From CAZUHK01 sp964620345 (GTDB lineage: Bacteria; Planctomycetota; Phycisphaerae; Phycisphaerales; Zrk34), in assembly GCA_964620345.1 (NCBI GenBank), contig CAZUHK010000059.1, positions 1-15,275 on the forward strand: 15,275 nucleotides of DNA, written 5' to 3'. Shown here piece by piece: positions 5,206 to 13,007 of the stretch. Position numbers and translations under genes: made by a program. A model generated the notes under the pieces. It searched no databases, had not been told where the DNA came from, and saw nothing but the letters and a program-made list of their open reading frames with translations. Within the stretch, counting starts at the first letter, position 1, and each line of letters starts with the position of its first letter.

Positions 5206-6945
5206 ATGCTGACCCAGCTTACCATTCGGAACTTCCGACGGTTCGACGAAGTAAAGATTGAGTTGGGCAGTCCGGTGGTGTTCATCGGGCCCAACAACAG
5301 CGGGAAGACCACTGCGCTTCAGGCCTTGGCGCTGTGGGATGTTGGCCTACGCCGATGGCTGGAGCGACGCGGTGGAAAGTCGGCGCCGGAGAAGCGGCCG
5401 GGGGTGACTATCAACCGGCGGGATCTGATCGCCGTGCCCGTCCCTGACGCCAACCTGCTCTGGAGAGACCTTCACGTGCGCAGCGTGCAAAAGGTTGAGG
5501 GCCGCCAACGCACGGACAACGTCTATATTGATTTCATTGTGGATGGAGTCGATAGCGGGCAGGCCTGGTCCTGCGGTCTGGAGTTCTACTACGCCAACCC
5601 CGAATCGCTTTATTGTCGCCCCCTTCGGCGGAGTGACGGGAAGTCACCTGACCGAATGCCGGTGCCCGAAGCTGCTGAACATGTGCGCGTCGCATTTCTG
5701 CCACCAATGTCGGGCCTTGCCGCGAATGAAACAAGACTGGACCAGGGCGCGATTAACGTCCGCCTTGGAGAGGGCAGAACGGCTGAAGTGCTGAGGAACC
5801 TGTGCTTCCACATCTACTCCAGGGACGATGTCGGCGCGGAGCTCTGGGCGAAGATCGTGGATGAGATCGAACGACTGTTCGGCGACAGGTTGAGCGAGCC
5901 GGTGTATGTCCCAGAGCGCGGTGAGATCACCATGACTTACCGCGCCAGAACCGGCTGCAAGTTGGACCTTTCATGTGCCGGCCGTGGCCTTCAGCAAACA
6001 CTGCTTCTGCTTGCACACCTCACGGCCAATCCCCGGAGCATACTCTTGCTCGACGAGCCCGATGCTCACTTGGAGATCCTCAGGCAGAGACAGATATACG
6101 ACCTTCTAACGGATACTGCCGGCCGACAGGAAAGTCAGATCGTGGCGGCCAGCCACTCGGAGGTGGTGCTGAATGCGGCCGCGGACCAACACGTGGTGGT
6201 CGCGTTCGTCGGCGATCCCCACAGGATCGATGATCGTGGCAGTCAACTGGCCAAGTCGCTGAAAGAGATCGGTTTTGAGCACTACTACCAGGCAGAACAA
6301 CGCGGATGGGTTTTGTATGCGGAGGGGTCAACGGATTTAGCGATTCTCACCGCGTTTGCACGCAAGCTTGGCCACGATGCACTCCATCACCTCGAAAACG
6401 CATTTCTGGTTCCGATCGGCAATCGCGCGAGCAAGGGCCAAGCCCATTTCCACGGTCTTCGTGAAGCGAAGTCGGATATGCTCGGCTTCACGGTGCTGGA
6501 CCAGGATGCCGGCGAAGTCCAGGCCGGTGGTGGATTGCGGGCACACACTTGGAAGCGGCGTGAGATCGAGAACTACCTCTGTCAGCCAGAGACTTTGGAG
6601 GAGTATGCGGCGAGCTTTGAGCGTCTGGCCACCGAAGCCCCGCTGTTCCAGGCGTTGAGCCAGCGTCGCCGGGACACGATGCGCAGGTGCATCGCCGACC
6701 TCGTTCCGCCGGTTGCGCTGCGTGAGCCGGAGAATTCCTGGTGGCTGAGAACCAAAGCCAGCGATGACTTCCTGGATCAGTTGTTCCCAGCATTCTTTCG
6801 TGGGCTGAACGAACCCAATCGCATGTCCAAAGCCGACTACCAGGAGTTGGCAAAGTACGTCCCCGAGAAGCTGATCGACCCTGAGGTGATGCAGGTGTTG
6901 GATCAGATCGTGTTGATCGCAGATCAAGCAAGCCCGCGATCGTAA
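5206..6945 (+). CDS. OLD-family ATP-dependent endonuclease (AAA/ABC ATPase plus TOPRIM)
   Basis: The 579-residue protein has a RecF/SMC-like ATPase in its N-terminal half and a TOPRIM nuclease in its C-terminal half. It matches the layout and size of class 1 OLD proteins (P2 Old is a similar size). Motifs: Walker A GPNNSGKTT (28-36), the signature-like LSCAGRGLQQ (255-264), Walker B SILLLDEPDAHLE (278-290) and the H-loop AASHSE (314-319). The TOPRIM acidic residues are Glu373 in YAEGSTD and Asp432/Asp434 in VLDQDA, followed by RREIENYL (451-458), typical of this family. It probably cleaves or nicks DNA in anti-phage defence. No UvrD-like helicase partner lies beside it, so it is not Gabija. 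Its third-position bias is weaker and AT content higher than its neighbours, suggesting transfer. No ribosome binding site is seen. Confidence 0.88.
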   Translation: MLTQLTIRNFRRFDEVKIELGSPVVFIGPNNSGKTTALQALALWDVGLRRWLERRGGKSAPEKRPGVTINRRDLIAVPVPDANLLWRDLHVRSVQKVEGRQRTDNVYIDFIVDGVDSGQAWSCGLEFYYANPESLYCRPLRRSDGKSPDRMPVPEAAEHVRVAFLPPMSGLAANETRLDQGAINVRLGEGRTAEVLRNLCFHIYSRDDVGAELWAKIVDEIERLFGDRLSEPVYVPERGEITMTYRARTGCKLDLSCAGRGLQQTLLLLAHLTANPRSILLLDEPDAHLEILRQRQIYDLLTDTAGRQESQIVAASHSEVVLNAAADQHVVVAFVGDPHRIDDRGSQLAKSLKEIGFEHYYQAEQRGWVLYAEGSTDLAILTAFARKLGHDALHHLENAFLVPIGNRASKGQAHFHGLREAKSDMLGFTVLDQDAGEVQAGGGLRAHTWKRREIENYLCQPETLEEYAASFERLATEAPLFQALSQRRRDTMRRCIADLVPPVALREPENSWWLRTKASDDFLDQLFPAFFRGLNEPNRMSKADYQELAKYVPEKLIDPEVMQVLDQIVLIADQASPRS

Positions 6946-6989
6946 GCGAATACTGACGTGGACCTTTCCCGATTGCTGGCATCGTGTTG

Positions 6990-7010
6990 CCGCGGCGCCC
7001 CGCGCCGTGG
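6990..7010 (+). terminator. GC-rich hairpin after the OLD gene, weak terminator candidate
   Basis: CCGCGGCGC (6990-6998) and GCGCCGTGG (7002-7010) pair with one mismatch around a 3-nt loop, 45 bp after the stop codon. There is no T-run, so termination is doubtful. The rest of 6946-7223 shows no coding sequence that I can support. Confidence 0.25.
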
Positions 7011-7187
7011 CCCGCCCGAGCCGGACGGTGCATCGCGGTGCGTGCCATGTGCGGCTGGCCGCGGGGCGAATCGCCGATCCACTCACCGGGTAGCTTCCGG
7101 GATGTTCGCTGGCATTGGTCCCGGTTGATCGCGGCGCCGCGGCAGACTTCGGCCCGCCGCAGTTTGCGTTTCGCTTCAGGGGGCCGG

Positions 7188-7217
7188 TTGATTCGCGCGC
7201 GGCGCGCCGGGTAGCTT
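7188..7217 (+). promoter_or_regulatory. Candidate leaderless promoter of the CDF transporter
   Basis: TTGATT (7188-7193) and TAGCTT (7212-7217) are 18 bp apart. The predicted start point falls at about the ATG at 7224. The gene has no visible ribosome binding site, which fits a leaderless mRNA. The boxes match consensus only partly. Confidence 0.35.
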
Positions 7218-7223
7218 GGGCCG

Positions 7224-8165
7224 ATGCATCAGCACGCGGCGCAAAGCATCCGCACGGCGGTCGGCATCATGGGGCTGGTGCTGGTGGTGATGGCGTTGAA
7301 GCTGGGGGTGTTCGCGTGGACCGGTTCGGCGGCGGTGCTGAGCGATGCGCTGGAGAGCGTGGTGAACATCATGACCGCGGGGCTGGTGCTGTTCAGCACC
7401 TGGTACGCCGCGCGCCCGCCGGACCCCGAGCATCCCTACGGCCACGGTCGGATGGAGTTCATCGCCGCGGGCGTCGAGGGGCTGCTGATCATCGGCGCGG
7501 GCCTGTGGATCGCGGTCGAGGCCGCGGGCCGGTGGGTCGCCGGCGCCCAGGTGCGCGAGCCGGGCCCGGGGGCGCTGGCGATGCTGGGCCTGGCCGCGGT
7601 GCTGATCCTCGCCGGTCGGGCGATCGCGCGGCGGGGGCTTGCGTTGCACAGCGAATCGCTTCACGCCGACGGCCGGCACCTGATGATCGACGGGCTGAGC
7701 ACGCTGGGCGTCGGCGCGGCGCTGCTGGCGGTGGCGGCGACCGGCTGGCAATGGCTGGACCCGCTGGCGGCGTTCGGCGTGTGCGTCATGGTCTGGTGGG
7801 GCGGCGCGGCGCTGGTCCGCCGGGCGCTGGCCGGCCTGCTGGACCGGGTCGATCAGGATGACCTGGCCGACATCCACGCCATCCTCGACGACGAGCGGCG
7901 GCGCGGCCGCATCGAAAGCTACGAGAAGGTCCGCCTCCGCCACGACGGCGCCGAGCACTGGGTCGACATGCACCTGCGTTTCCCGGCCGAGGCGCGCGTA
8001 GATCATGCCCACGCCATCGCCAGCGAGATCGAACACCGCATCCAGCATCACCTGGGCCGGGCCAACGCGACGGCGCACATCGAGCCCAGCCCCCCGCCGG
8101 AAGTCGCCGCCCCCGGCGGCGCGGCGACACCGGCCGATTCGCAGACCGGCACTCGCCCGGCCTGA
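7224..8165 (+). CDS. Cation diffusion facilitator (CDF) metal transporter
   Basis: The 313-residue inner-membrane protein probably exports a divalent metal (Zn, Fe, Co or Mn) in exchange for protons. Hydrophobic segments lie at about 11-33, 36-60, 79-105, 116-133, 157-173 and 178-197. The family signature HPYGHGRMEF (70-79) is present, as is HxxxD (His152, Asp156) in the fifth helix. The second helix reads LSDALESVVN: Asp41 is kept but the fourth position after it is Ser45, where YiiP-type proteins have Asp; Glu44 or Asn48 may contribute. A cytoplasmic domain of about 75 residues (208-285) follows, then a Pro/Ala-rich tail with no obvious function. It is convergent with gnd, 78 bp apart. I see no ribosome binding site before the ATG. 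Confidence 0.9.
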   Translation: MHQHAAQSIRTAVGIMGLVLVVMALKLGVFAWTGSAAVLSDALESVVNIMTAGLVLFSTWYAARPPDPEHPYGHGRMEFIAAGVEGLLIIGAGLWIAVEAAGRWVAGAQVREPGPGALAMLGLAAVLILAGRAIARRGLALHSESLHADGRHLMIDGLSTLGVGAALLAVAATGWQWLDPLAAFGVCVMVWWGGAALVRRALAGLLDRVDQDDLADIHAILDDERRRGRIESYEKVRLRHDGAEHWVDMHLRFPAEARVDHAHAIASEIEHRIQHHLGRANATAHIEPSPPPEVAAPGGAATPADSQTGTRPA

Positions 8166-8243
8166 CCGGCCGGATGGATCACCGGCACGCCAGCGAGAAC
8201 CCCCGGTGGATAGGGTTGGCTTCGCGGTAAATCAGCTCGCGGC

Positions 8244-9791
8244 CTACGCCTGGACCTGCGGGCGGCCCGGCTCGGGCCAGTCGGTGTGGAAGAACCGGCC
8301 GCGGGGCTGGTCGGTCCGTTCGTAGGTGTGGGCCCCGAAGTAGTCGCGCTGGGCCTGGAGCAGGTTGGCCGGCAGCCGGGCCGAGCGATAGCCATCGTAG
8401 TAGGCCAGGGCGCTCATGAACGCCGGGGCGGCGATGCCGTTGGTCGCGGCCAGGCCGACGACCTTCCGCCAGGCGGTCTGACCGGCGTGGACCGCGTCCT
8501 TGAAATACGCATCGAGCAGCAGGTTCACCAGCTTCGCATCGCGCTGGTAGGCATCGGTGATCTTCTGCAGAAAGCGGGCGCGGATGATGCACCCGCCGCG
8601 CCAGATCTTCGCGATCGTGCCGAAGTCCAGCTCCCAGTTGAATTCCGCCTGCGCCTCGCGCATCAGTTGGAAGCCCTGGGCATAGGCGCAGATCTTCGAG
8701 CAGTACAGCGCCTCGCGGATCGCGTCGATCAGCTCCTGCTTGTCGCCGTCGTACTTGGGCGTGGGGCCCTGCAGGTGCTTGGCGGCCTCGACGCGCTCGT
8801 TTCGGATCGCGCTGATGAACCGGGCGAACACCGCCTCGGCGATCGCGTTGGCCGGGATGCCCAGGTCCAGCGCGCTGCCGCTGGTCCACTTGCCCGTGCC
8901 CTTCTGGCCGGCGGTGTCCAGCACCTTGTCCACGAGGTAGCCCTCGCCGGAGCTCGTGTCTTTCTGTTGCAGGATGTCGGCGGTGATCTGGATGAGGTAG
9001 CTGCTCAGGTCGCCGGCGTTCCACTGCTCGAACACCCCGCCGATCGCCGCGGCGTCCATGCCCAGGAGCTTGCTCATCATGAAGTAGCTTTCGCAGATGA
9101 GCTGCATGTCGATGTATTCGATGCCGTTGTGCACCATCTTGACGTAGTGGCCCGCGCCGTCGGGGCCGATGTACGCGGTGCACGGCTCGCCATCGGTGAT
9201 GGGTTTGCCGGCCTGGTAGTCTTCGATCGCCTCGCCGGTGTCGGGGTCGATCTTGGCGGCGATGGCTTTCCAGATGGGTTCGAGTTGAGCCCAGGCGTCG
9301 GGCGAGCCGCCGGGCATCAGCGACGGCCCGAACCGCGCGCCCAGCTCGCCGCCGCTGACCCCCGAGCCGAAGAAGCGGTAGCCCTTGGCCGTCAGCTCCT
9401 TCTCGCGGCGGATCGTGGCGTTCCAGTTGCTGTTGCCCCCGTCGATGATGATGTCGTTGGTCTCCAGCAGCGGCAGCAGGCCTTCGATCACCTTGTCCAC
9501 CGCGTCGCGGTCGCCCGGCAGCACCGCGGTCGATTTGACCAGCAGCACGATCTTGCGCGGCGTCTTGATCGACCGGACGAAATCCTCCAGCTCCGCGTGG
9601 CCGTGTACGCGATTGGCGCCGGGTTCTTCCTTCTGAATCGTGTCGATCCAGTCGGTCATGGTCTTTGTCGTGCGGTTGTAGACCGAGACGTCGAAGCCGT
9701 GGTCGGCCATGTTCAGCACGAGGTTCTGGCCCATCACGGCCAGGCCGATCAGGCCGATGTCGCTCTGCTTGTCTTGCGAGGCGTTTGTCAT
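8244..9791 (-). CDS. gnd: 6-phosphogluconate dehydrogenase, decarboxylating
   Basis: Oxidative pentose phosphate pathway enzyme that converts 6-phosphogluconate to ribulose 5-phosphate with CO2 and NAD(P)H; cytoplasmic. The 515-residue product has the Rossmann motif IGLIGLAVMGQNL (12-24) and NRT (39-41). IDGGNSNW (116-123), SGVSGGELGARFGPSLMPGG (143-162) and the catalytic KMVHNGIEY (218-226, Lys218) follow. The all-alpha C-terminal domain carries GTGKWTSGSALDLGIP and WRGGCIIRARFL. It is longer than the common 470-490 residues. Part of the extra length is an insertion around 184-202 (TGEAIEDYQAGKPITD) before the CTAYIG strand. The ATG at 9791 gives the normal N-terminus; the ribosome binding site is weak. 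It lies 93 bp downstream of the hydroxyacid dehydrogenase on the same strand, possibly in one transcript. Confidence 0.96.
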   Translation of the reverse strand: MTNASQDKQSDIGLIGLAVMGQNLVLNMADHGFDVSVYNRTTKTMTDWIDTIQKEEPGANRVHGHAELEDFVRSIKTPRKIVLLVKSTAVLPGDRDAVDKVIEGLLPLLETNDIIIDGGNSNWNATIRREKELTAKGYRFFGSGVSGGELGARFGPSLMPGGSPDAWAQLEPIWKAIAAKIDPDTGEAIEDYQAGKPITDGEPCTAYIGPDGAGHYVKMVHNGIEYIDMQLICESYFMMSKLLGMDAAAIGGVFEQWNAGDLSSYLIQITADILQQKDTSSGEGYLVDKVLDTAGQKGTGKWTSGSALDLGIPANAIAEAVFARFISAIRNERVEAAKHLQGPTPKYDGDKQELIDAIREALYCSKICAYAQGFQLMREAQAEFNWELDFGTIAKIWRGGCIIRARFLQKITDAYQRDAKLVNLLLDAYFKDAVHAGQTAWRKVVGLAATNGIAAPAFMSALAYYDGYRSARLPANLLQAQRDYFGAHTYERTDQPRGRFFHTDWPEPGRPQVQA

Positions 9792-9884
9792 GGTGGTTCT
9801 CGATGCGTGAGTCGTGCGGGTTTGTCGAACAGTCGAAAAGTCAATCAGTCGTCCGGTCGCTTTGCGGTGTCGCGATCGGCCTGG

Positions 9885-10850
9885 CTAAAACTTGTTGGCC
9901 TGCAAATAGTCCGGGTCGCCGTTGAGGAAGTTGATCAGGTTCCGCGTCGCGCGCATCGCCTGGCGGCCGACCGATTCGTGCGTCCGGCTACCCACGTGGG
10001 GCGTGACGAGGATACTATCGATCTCCTGAAACGGGTGCGGTGTGACCATCGGCTCGGGCTCGACCACATCGGTGCCGTAGCCCAGCAGCTTGCCGCTCTC
10101 GCACGCCTGGGCGATCGCCTGTTCATCGACCAGCGCGCCGCGGGCGGTGTTCACGACGATCGCGTTGTCCTTCATCGTCGCGATCGACTCGGCGTTGATG
10201 AGGTTGATCGTCTGCTCCGTGGCCGGCAGGTGCAGGGAGATCACGTCCGCCGCGGCCAGGGCTTGGGCGCAGCTCTCGCACCGCTGAATGCCGTGCTCGT
10301 CGGCGAAGGCGTCGTCCCAGTACAGGTCGTAGCCGATCACGTTCATGCCGAACGCCCGGGCGCGGATCGCGACCTCCTTGCCGATGCGGCCCATGCCCAG
10401 CACGGCCAACGTCTTGCCCATCAGCTCGTAGCCGGTCTTCCGCGTCCAGTTGCCACGCTTGACCTCCGACAGGTGCAGCCAGAACCGCTTGCTCACCGCG
10501 ATCATCAGCCCGATCGCGTGCTCGGCCACGGTCGTGTGATTCACCCCGGGCGTGAACAGCACCGGCAGCTTCTTGCTCGTGGCGTAGTCCACGTCGATCT
10601 TGTCCAGCCCGATGCCGTACTTGCTGATGCACTTGAGCCCCGGCAGCAGGGCGTCGATGACTTTGGCGCTGAAGATGTCATCGCCGTTGAGCATCGCGTC
10701 GAACGGGCCTTGGCGTTCGATCAGATCGAGCATCTGCTGCTCGGACAGCGGGCCGCGGGCGCGGACAACATCCAGGCCGCTGGCGGCGAGGAGATCGTGA
10801 TGCTCGCCGGGCGTGTCCTGGTAGCTGGTGGTGGTCAGAAGGATGCGCAC
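9885..10850 (-). CDS. D-2-hydroxyacid dehydrogenase (phosphoglycerate dehydrogenase-like)
   Basis: NAD-dependent oxidoreductase of the D-isomer 2-hydroxyacid dehydrogenase family, 321 residues with no C-terminal ACT regulatory domain. Motifs: GMGRIGKEVAIRARAFGM (152-169), Asp175 ending the second Rossmann strand (NAD preference), NTARGALVD (234-242, Arg237), the catalytic Glu in DVVEPEP (261-267) and His285 in TPHVGSRTHES. The substrate could be 3-phosphoglycerate, hydroxypyruvate or glyoxylate; sequence alone does not decide. The frame is open back to an ATG at 10940, but the GTG at 10850 has AGGAG 9 nt upstream (10860-10864) and starts directly at the first beta strand (VRILLTTT). The extra 30 residues look like leader translated in frame. 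Transcribed toward gnd. Confidence 0.92.
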   Translation of the reverse strand: MRILLTTTSYQDTPGEHHDLLAASGLDVVRARGPLSEQQMLDLIERQGPFDAMLNGDDIFSAKVIDALLPGLKCISKYGIGLDKIDVDYATSKKLPVLFTPGVNHTTVAEHAIGLMIAVSKRFWLHLSEVKRGNWTRKTGYELMGKTLAVLGMGRIGKEVAIRARAFGMNVIGYDLYWDDAFADEHGIQRCESCAQALAAADVISLHLPATEQTINLINAESIATMKDNAIVVNTARGALVDEQAIAQACESGKLLGYGTDVVEPEPMVTPHPFQEIDSILVTPHVGSRTHESVGRQAMRATRNLINFLNGDPDYLQANKF

Positions 10851-11008
10851 GGTGATGATCTCCTGATGGGCGGCGGCGTGGCCGATCGCGCGTCCACACC
10901 CCGCAGGCGGCTCGGGTGCTTCGCACGTCCCTCCAGGCATTCTGCGAAGTCCCCGCCGGGGGCGGGGACGAAGCAGAACCGACGACCTCCGTGCGAGATC
11001 GACCGCCG

Positions 11009-11037
11009 AAGGTAGAGCCGGGCGGTTTAACTGTCAA
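11009..11037 (-). promoter_or_regulatory. Candidate promoter of the hydroxyacid dehydrogenase
   Basis: On the minus strand a perfect -35 TTGACA (11037 down to 11032) is followed after 17 bp by TACCTT (11014-11009, 3 of 6). The start would be near 11002, giving a leader of about 150 nt. That leader is long enough for regulation, but I see no recognisable riboswitch in it. Confidence 0.4.
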
Positions 11038-11120
11038 TCAGTCGCGACCGGCGCGCAGATTCCACCGAGCATCCCGCAGGGTGCCCGGCTCGCCGCCCGG
11101 GTCACGGTGCTGCTGAACGA

Positions 11121-12542
11121 TCAGATGTAGTCCGCGTTCTGGTAGTTCGGGTCGGCGTCGGGGCCGAAGCCCAGGGCGGCGGCTCGGGCTTTGAGTGGCG
11201 CGACCCGCTGGGCGTAGTGCGGCTGGTCGATCAGGTTCCGCGATTCGGTCGGGTCGGCTTCGAGGTCGAGCAGCACGTCCGGCTCGTTGACGCACCTTTC
11301 ATCGTCGAAACGCAGGTATTTGAGGTGATCCCGCTTGACCATGACCGATTTTCCGTGGACCTGGCTGATCGTTTCATTGTGGTACTTCTCACGCCACGCG
11401 GCGGCGTCGCCGCTCATCAGGGGCACAAGCGATCGGCTATCGAGTCCCGCGCCGTTCACGGTCTGCTCGGGCTGGGGCAGGGGGATGTCGCAAAGATCGC
11501 ACAGCGTGGCGAACAGGTCGCAGAGGTTGACGTTTTCCTCGACGGTTCGGGGCTTGAACCGCTGGGGCCAGCGGACGACCAGCGGCACGCGGGCCGAGGC
11601 CTCAAAGAACTGGCATTTTTCCCAGACGCCGTGCTCGCCGAGCATCTCGCCGTGGTCGGAGAGGTAGATGATGATCCAGTCGTCCAGGTCTTCGCCGACG
11701 TGGCGGAGCTTGTCGAGCACCGTGGCGTAGCCGGTGTCGATCGCTTCGACCATGCCGTAGTACGCGGCGGTGGCGCGGCGGACCTCGCGGGGGTCGGCGT
11801 CGATGACCCGGCCGTCCTGGTTCCGCCCGAGCCGGGGATGGTCCCACCGCGGCCGGTCGTGGAAGATCGGCACGCGGTTGAGGTAATACTCGAACAGCTC
11901 GGGCGTGGTGAAGTAAGGGTAGTGCGGCTGGAGGAGTGAGACCTTCAGCAGGGTGGGCCGATGCGAGCCGGGCCGATCGTAGCTGGTGTCGACGAAGTGC
12001 CGGCCGATGTAAACCCGCGCCGCGTCGAGAGCCATGCGGTCGAATTCCTGGTACCGCCCCGGCGCGCCCACCGCGCGCTGCAGTTCTTTCGTGTTGCTCC
12101 ACTTGCCCGTGCCGGCCGCGGGCGGGTACTGCTTGGCCAGCTCGGGGTCGAGCCCGTCGATCGCCCGAGGCGATACTTCGCAGTCGGGGGCGATGCGACG
12201 GGTCCAGCCCTGCATCTGGTCGGCGCCCATGTGGTGCAGCTTGCCCGAGCAGCAGGTCTGGTAGCCATGCTGGCTGAACCGCTTGGCGAAGGTCATCGAG
12301 AACGGCGGCAGGTCATCGCCAAAGTTCTCGCAGCGCGTCGTCCGGGGCAGTTGGCCGGCCATGAGACTCTGCCGGCCGGGCACGCAGATCGGCGAGGGCG
12401 TATAGGCGTTGTTGAACACCACGCCGGTCTCGGCCAGCCAGTCGAGCGTGGGCGTGCGGACCACGTCGTTGCCTTCGTAGCCGGTCACGTCCGGCCGGTG
12501 CTCGTCGCTCATGAGCAAAAGGATGTTGGGTCGCTTGGCCAT
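11121..12542 (-). CDS. Cytoplasmic sulfatase (type I, formylglycine-dependent)
   Basis: Alkaline-phosphatase-superfamily hydrolase of 473 residues that cleaves a sulfate (or possibly phosphonate) ester. It has the C-x-P-x-R activation motif CVPGR (53-57), whose Cys must be oxidised to formylglycine. N-terminal metal ligands are in LLLMSDEHRPD (Asp13, Glu14). LHHMG (102-106), QPHYPY (His207) and SDHGEMLGEHG (Asp296, His297), followed by EK (308-309), complete the active site. There is no signal peptide, so the enzyme is expected in the cytoplasm, which suggests an imported or intracellular substrate. I chose the ATG at 12542; an in-frame TTG at 12578 adds 12 unlikely residues. The ribosome binding site is weak. 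No transporter or other polysaccharide gene adjoins it. A FGE-fold protein lies 1.3 kb away (13808-14866) but appears to lack the catalytic cysteines. Confidence 0.92.
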   Translation of the reverse strand: MAKRPNILLLMSDEHRPDVTGYEGNDVVRTPTLDWLAETGVVFNNAYTPSPICVPGRQSLMAGQLPRTTRCENFGDDLPPFSMTFAKRFSQHGYQTCCSGKLHHMGADQMQGWTRRIAPDCEVSPRAIDGLDPELAKQYPPAAGTGKWSNTKELQRAVGAPGRYQEFDRMALDAARVYIGRHFVDTSYDRPGSHRPTLLKVSLLQPHYPYFTTPELFEYYLNRVPIFHDRPRWDHPRLGRNQDGRVIDADPREVRRATAAYYGMVEAIDTGYATVLDKLRHVGEDLDDWIIIYLSDHGEMLGEHGVWEKCQFFEASARVPLVVRWPQRFKPRTVEENVNLCDLFATLCDLCDIPLPQPEQTVNGAGLDSRSLVPLMSGDAAAWREKYHNETISQVHGKSVMVKRDHLKYLRFDDERCVNEPDVLLDLEADPTESRNLIDQPHYAQRVAPLKARAAALGFGPDADPNYQNADYI

Positions 12543-12632
12543 GGTAAAAAACTCGGAGGATAAACTGATGGCTGCCAAGAGCCGGACTCACGCCGCCGCG
12601 GCGCGTCAGGGGGCCGTTGAGGATTAAGCTCC

Positions 12633-12661
12633 AAGTTACGTCCGCCTGTTTCACCGGTCAA
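12633..12661 (-). promoter_or_regulatory. Candidate sulfatase promoter
   Basis: On the minus strand, TTGACC (12661-12656, 5 of 6) and TAACTT (12638-12633, 3 of 6) are separated by 17 bp. The start would be near 12626, giving a leader of about 84 nt to the ATG at 12542. Confidence 0.45.
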
Positions 12662-12758
12662 AGACTTTGCATGTCAGCAACCCCGAGTCGCGATTCGACC
12701 CAGGATTCGCCGCGTGCATCCCCGGCGTTCGAGCCGGGCTGGACTCCGTGCAAAGGGC

Positions 12759-12810
12759 AAACTCGACCTCGCCATCGGCCGATCACATGCTCTGCCCGTT
12801 CTTTGTTTGC
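12759..12810 (+). repeat. Dispersed 52-bp repeat, copy A
   Basis: It aligns without gaps to 15162-15213, with 44 of 52 positions identical, on the same strand. The shared cores are AAACTCGACC, TCGGCCGATCA, ATGCTCTG and TGTTTGC. Copy A is followed directly by the nested inverted repeat at 12812. Similarity does not clearly extend upstream. Confidence 0.75.
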
Positions 12811-12811
12811 G

Positions 12812-12901
12812 GGGTGCCACGGCTTGTCCGTCCTCGGCAAGCCGTGCCGGCCGCGAAAGGCGAGCACGGCTTACCGCCGAAGCGGCTAAGCCGTGGCACC
12901 C
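12812..12901. repeat. Nested inverted repeat with GGGTGCCACGGCTT ends
   Basis: The outer arms GGGTGCCACGGCTT (12812-12825) and AAGCCGTGGCACCC (12888-12901) are perfect 14-bp complements. Inside them lie AAGCCGTG (12839-12846) and CACGGCTT (12865-12872). The 8-mer therefore occurs four times in alternating orientation and allows either one long hairpin or two tandem hairpins (12818-12846 and 12865-12895). The 90-bp unit looks like a small non-autonomous palindromic element of the REP or MITE type. From memory, this end sequence recurs in planctomycete genomes. Confidence 0.75.
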
Positions 12902-13007
12902 GGCGGTCTTGGGTCTCTTCACGAATGCCGGGGATGTTTTCGTGCTGCATAGAACGAAGGACGGTACCGCAGCGGGGCAGGGAACGAATTGCAACACCCC
13001 AAACGCA

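Larger units (their letters stand above)
12543..13007. other. 465-bp non-coding spacer with repeats
   Basis: This spacer lies between the sulfatase 5' end and the toxin 3' end. It holds a candidate sulfatase promoter (12633-12661), one copy of a dispersed 52-bp repeat (12759-12810) and a nested inverted repeat (12812-12901). Open frames cross it on both strands, but none has a ribosome binding site or family resemblance I can support. The part from about 12902 to 13007 shows nothing recognisable. Confidence 0.6.

Noticed and set aside
5206..6945. Gabija GajA or PARIS AriA identity for the OLD-family gene
   Set aside because: No UvrD-like helicase or second effector gene adjoins it; neighbours are a propeller protein and a metal transporter.
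8286..11015. A 909-codon open frame on the plus strand across gnd and the hydroxyacid dehydrogenase
   Set aside because: It is an antisense frame kept open by GC-rich codon bias; both minus-strand genes have complete family motifs, and the antisense protein is low-complexity Val/Arg/Leu/Asp-rich.
9840..11044. Shared 12-mer GTCAATCAGTCG upstream of gnd and of the hydroxyacid dehydrogenase
   Set aside because: Several 12-mer matches are expected by chance in a window this size, and only one copy has a plausible -10 box at the right distance.
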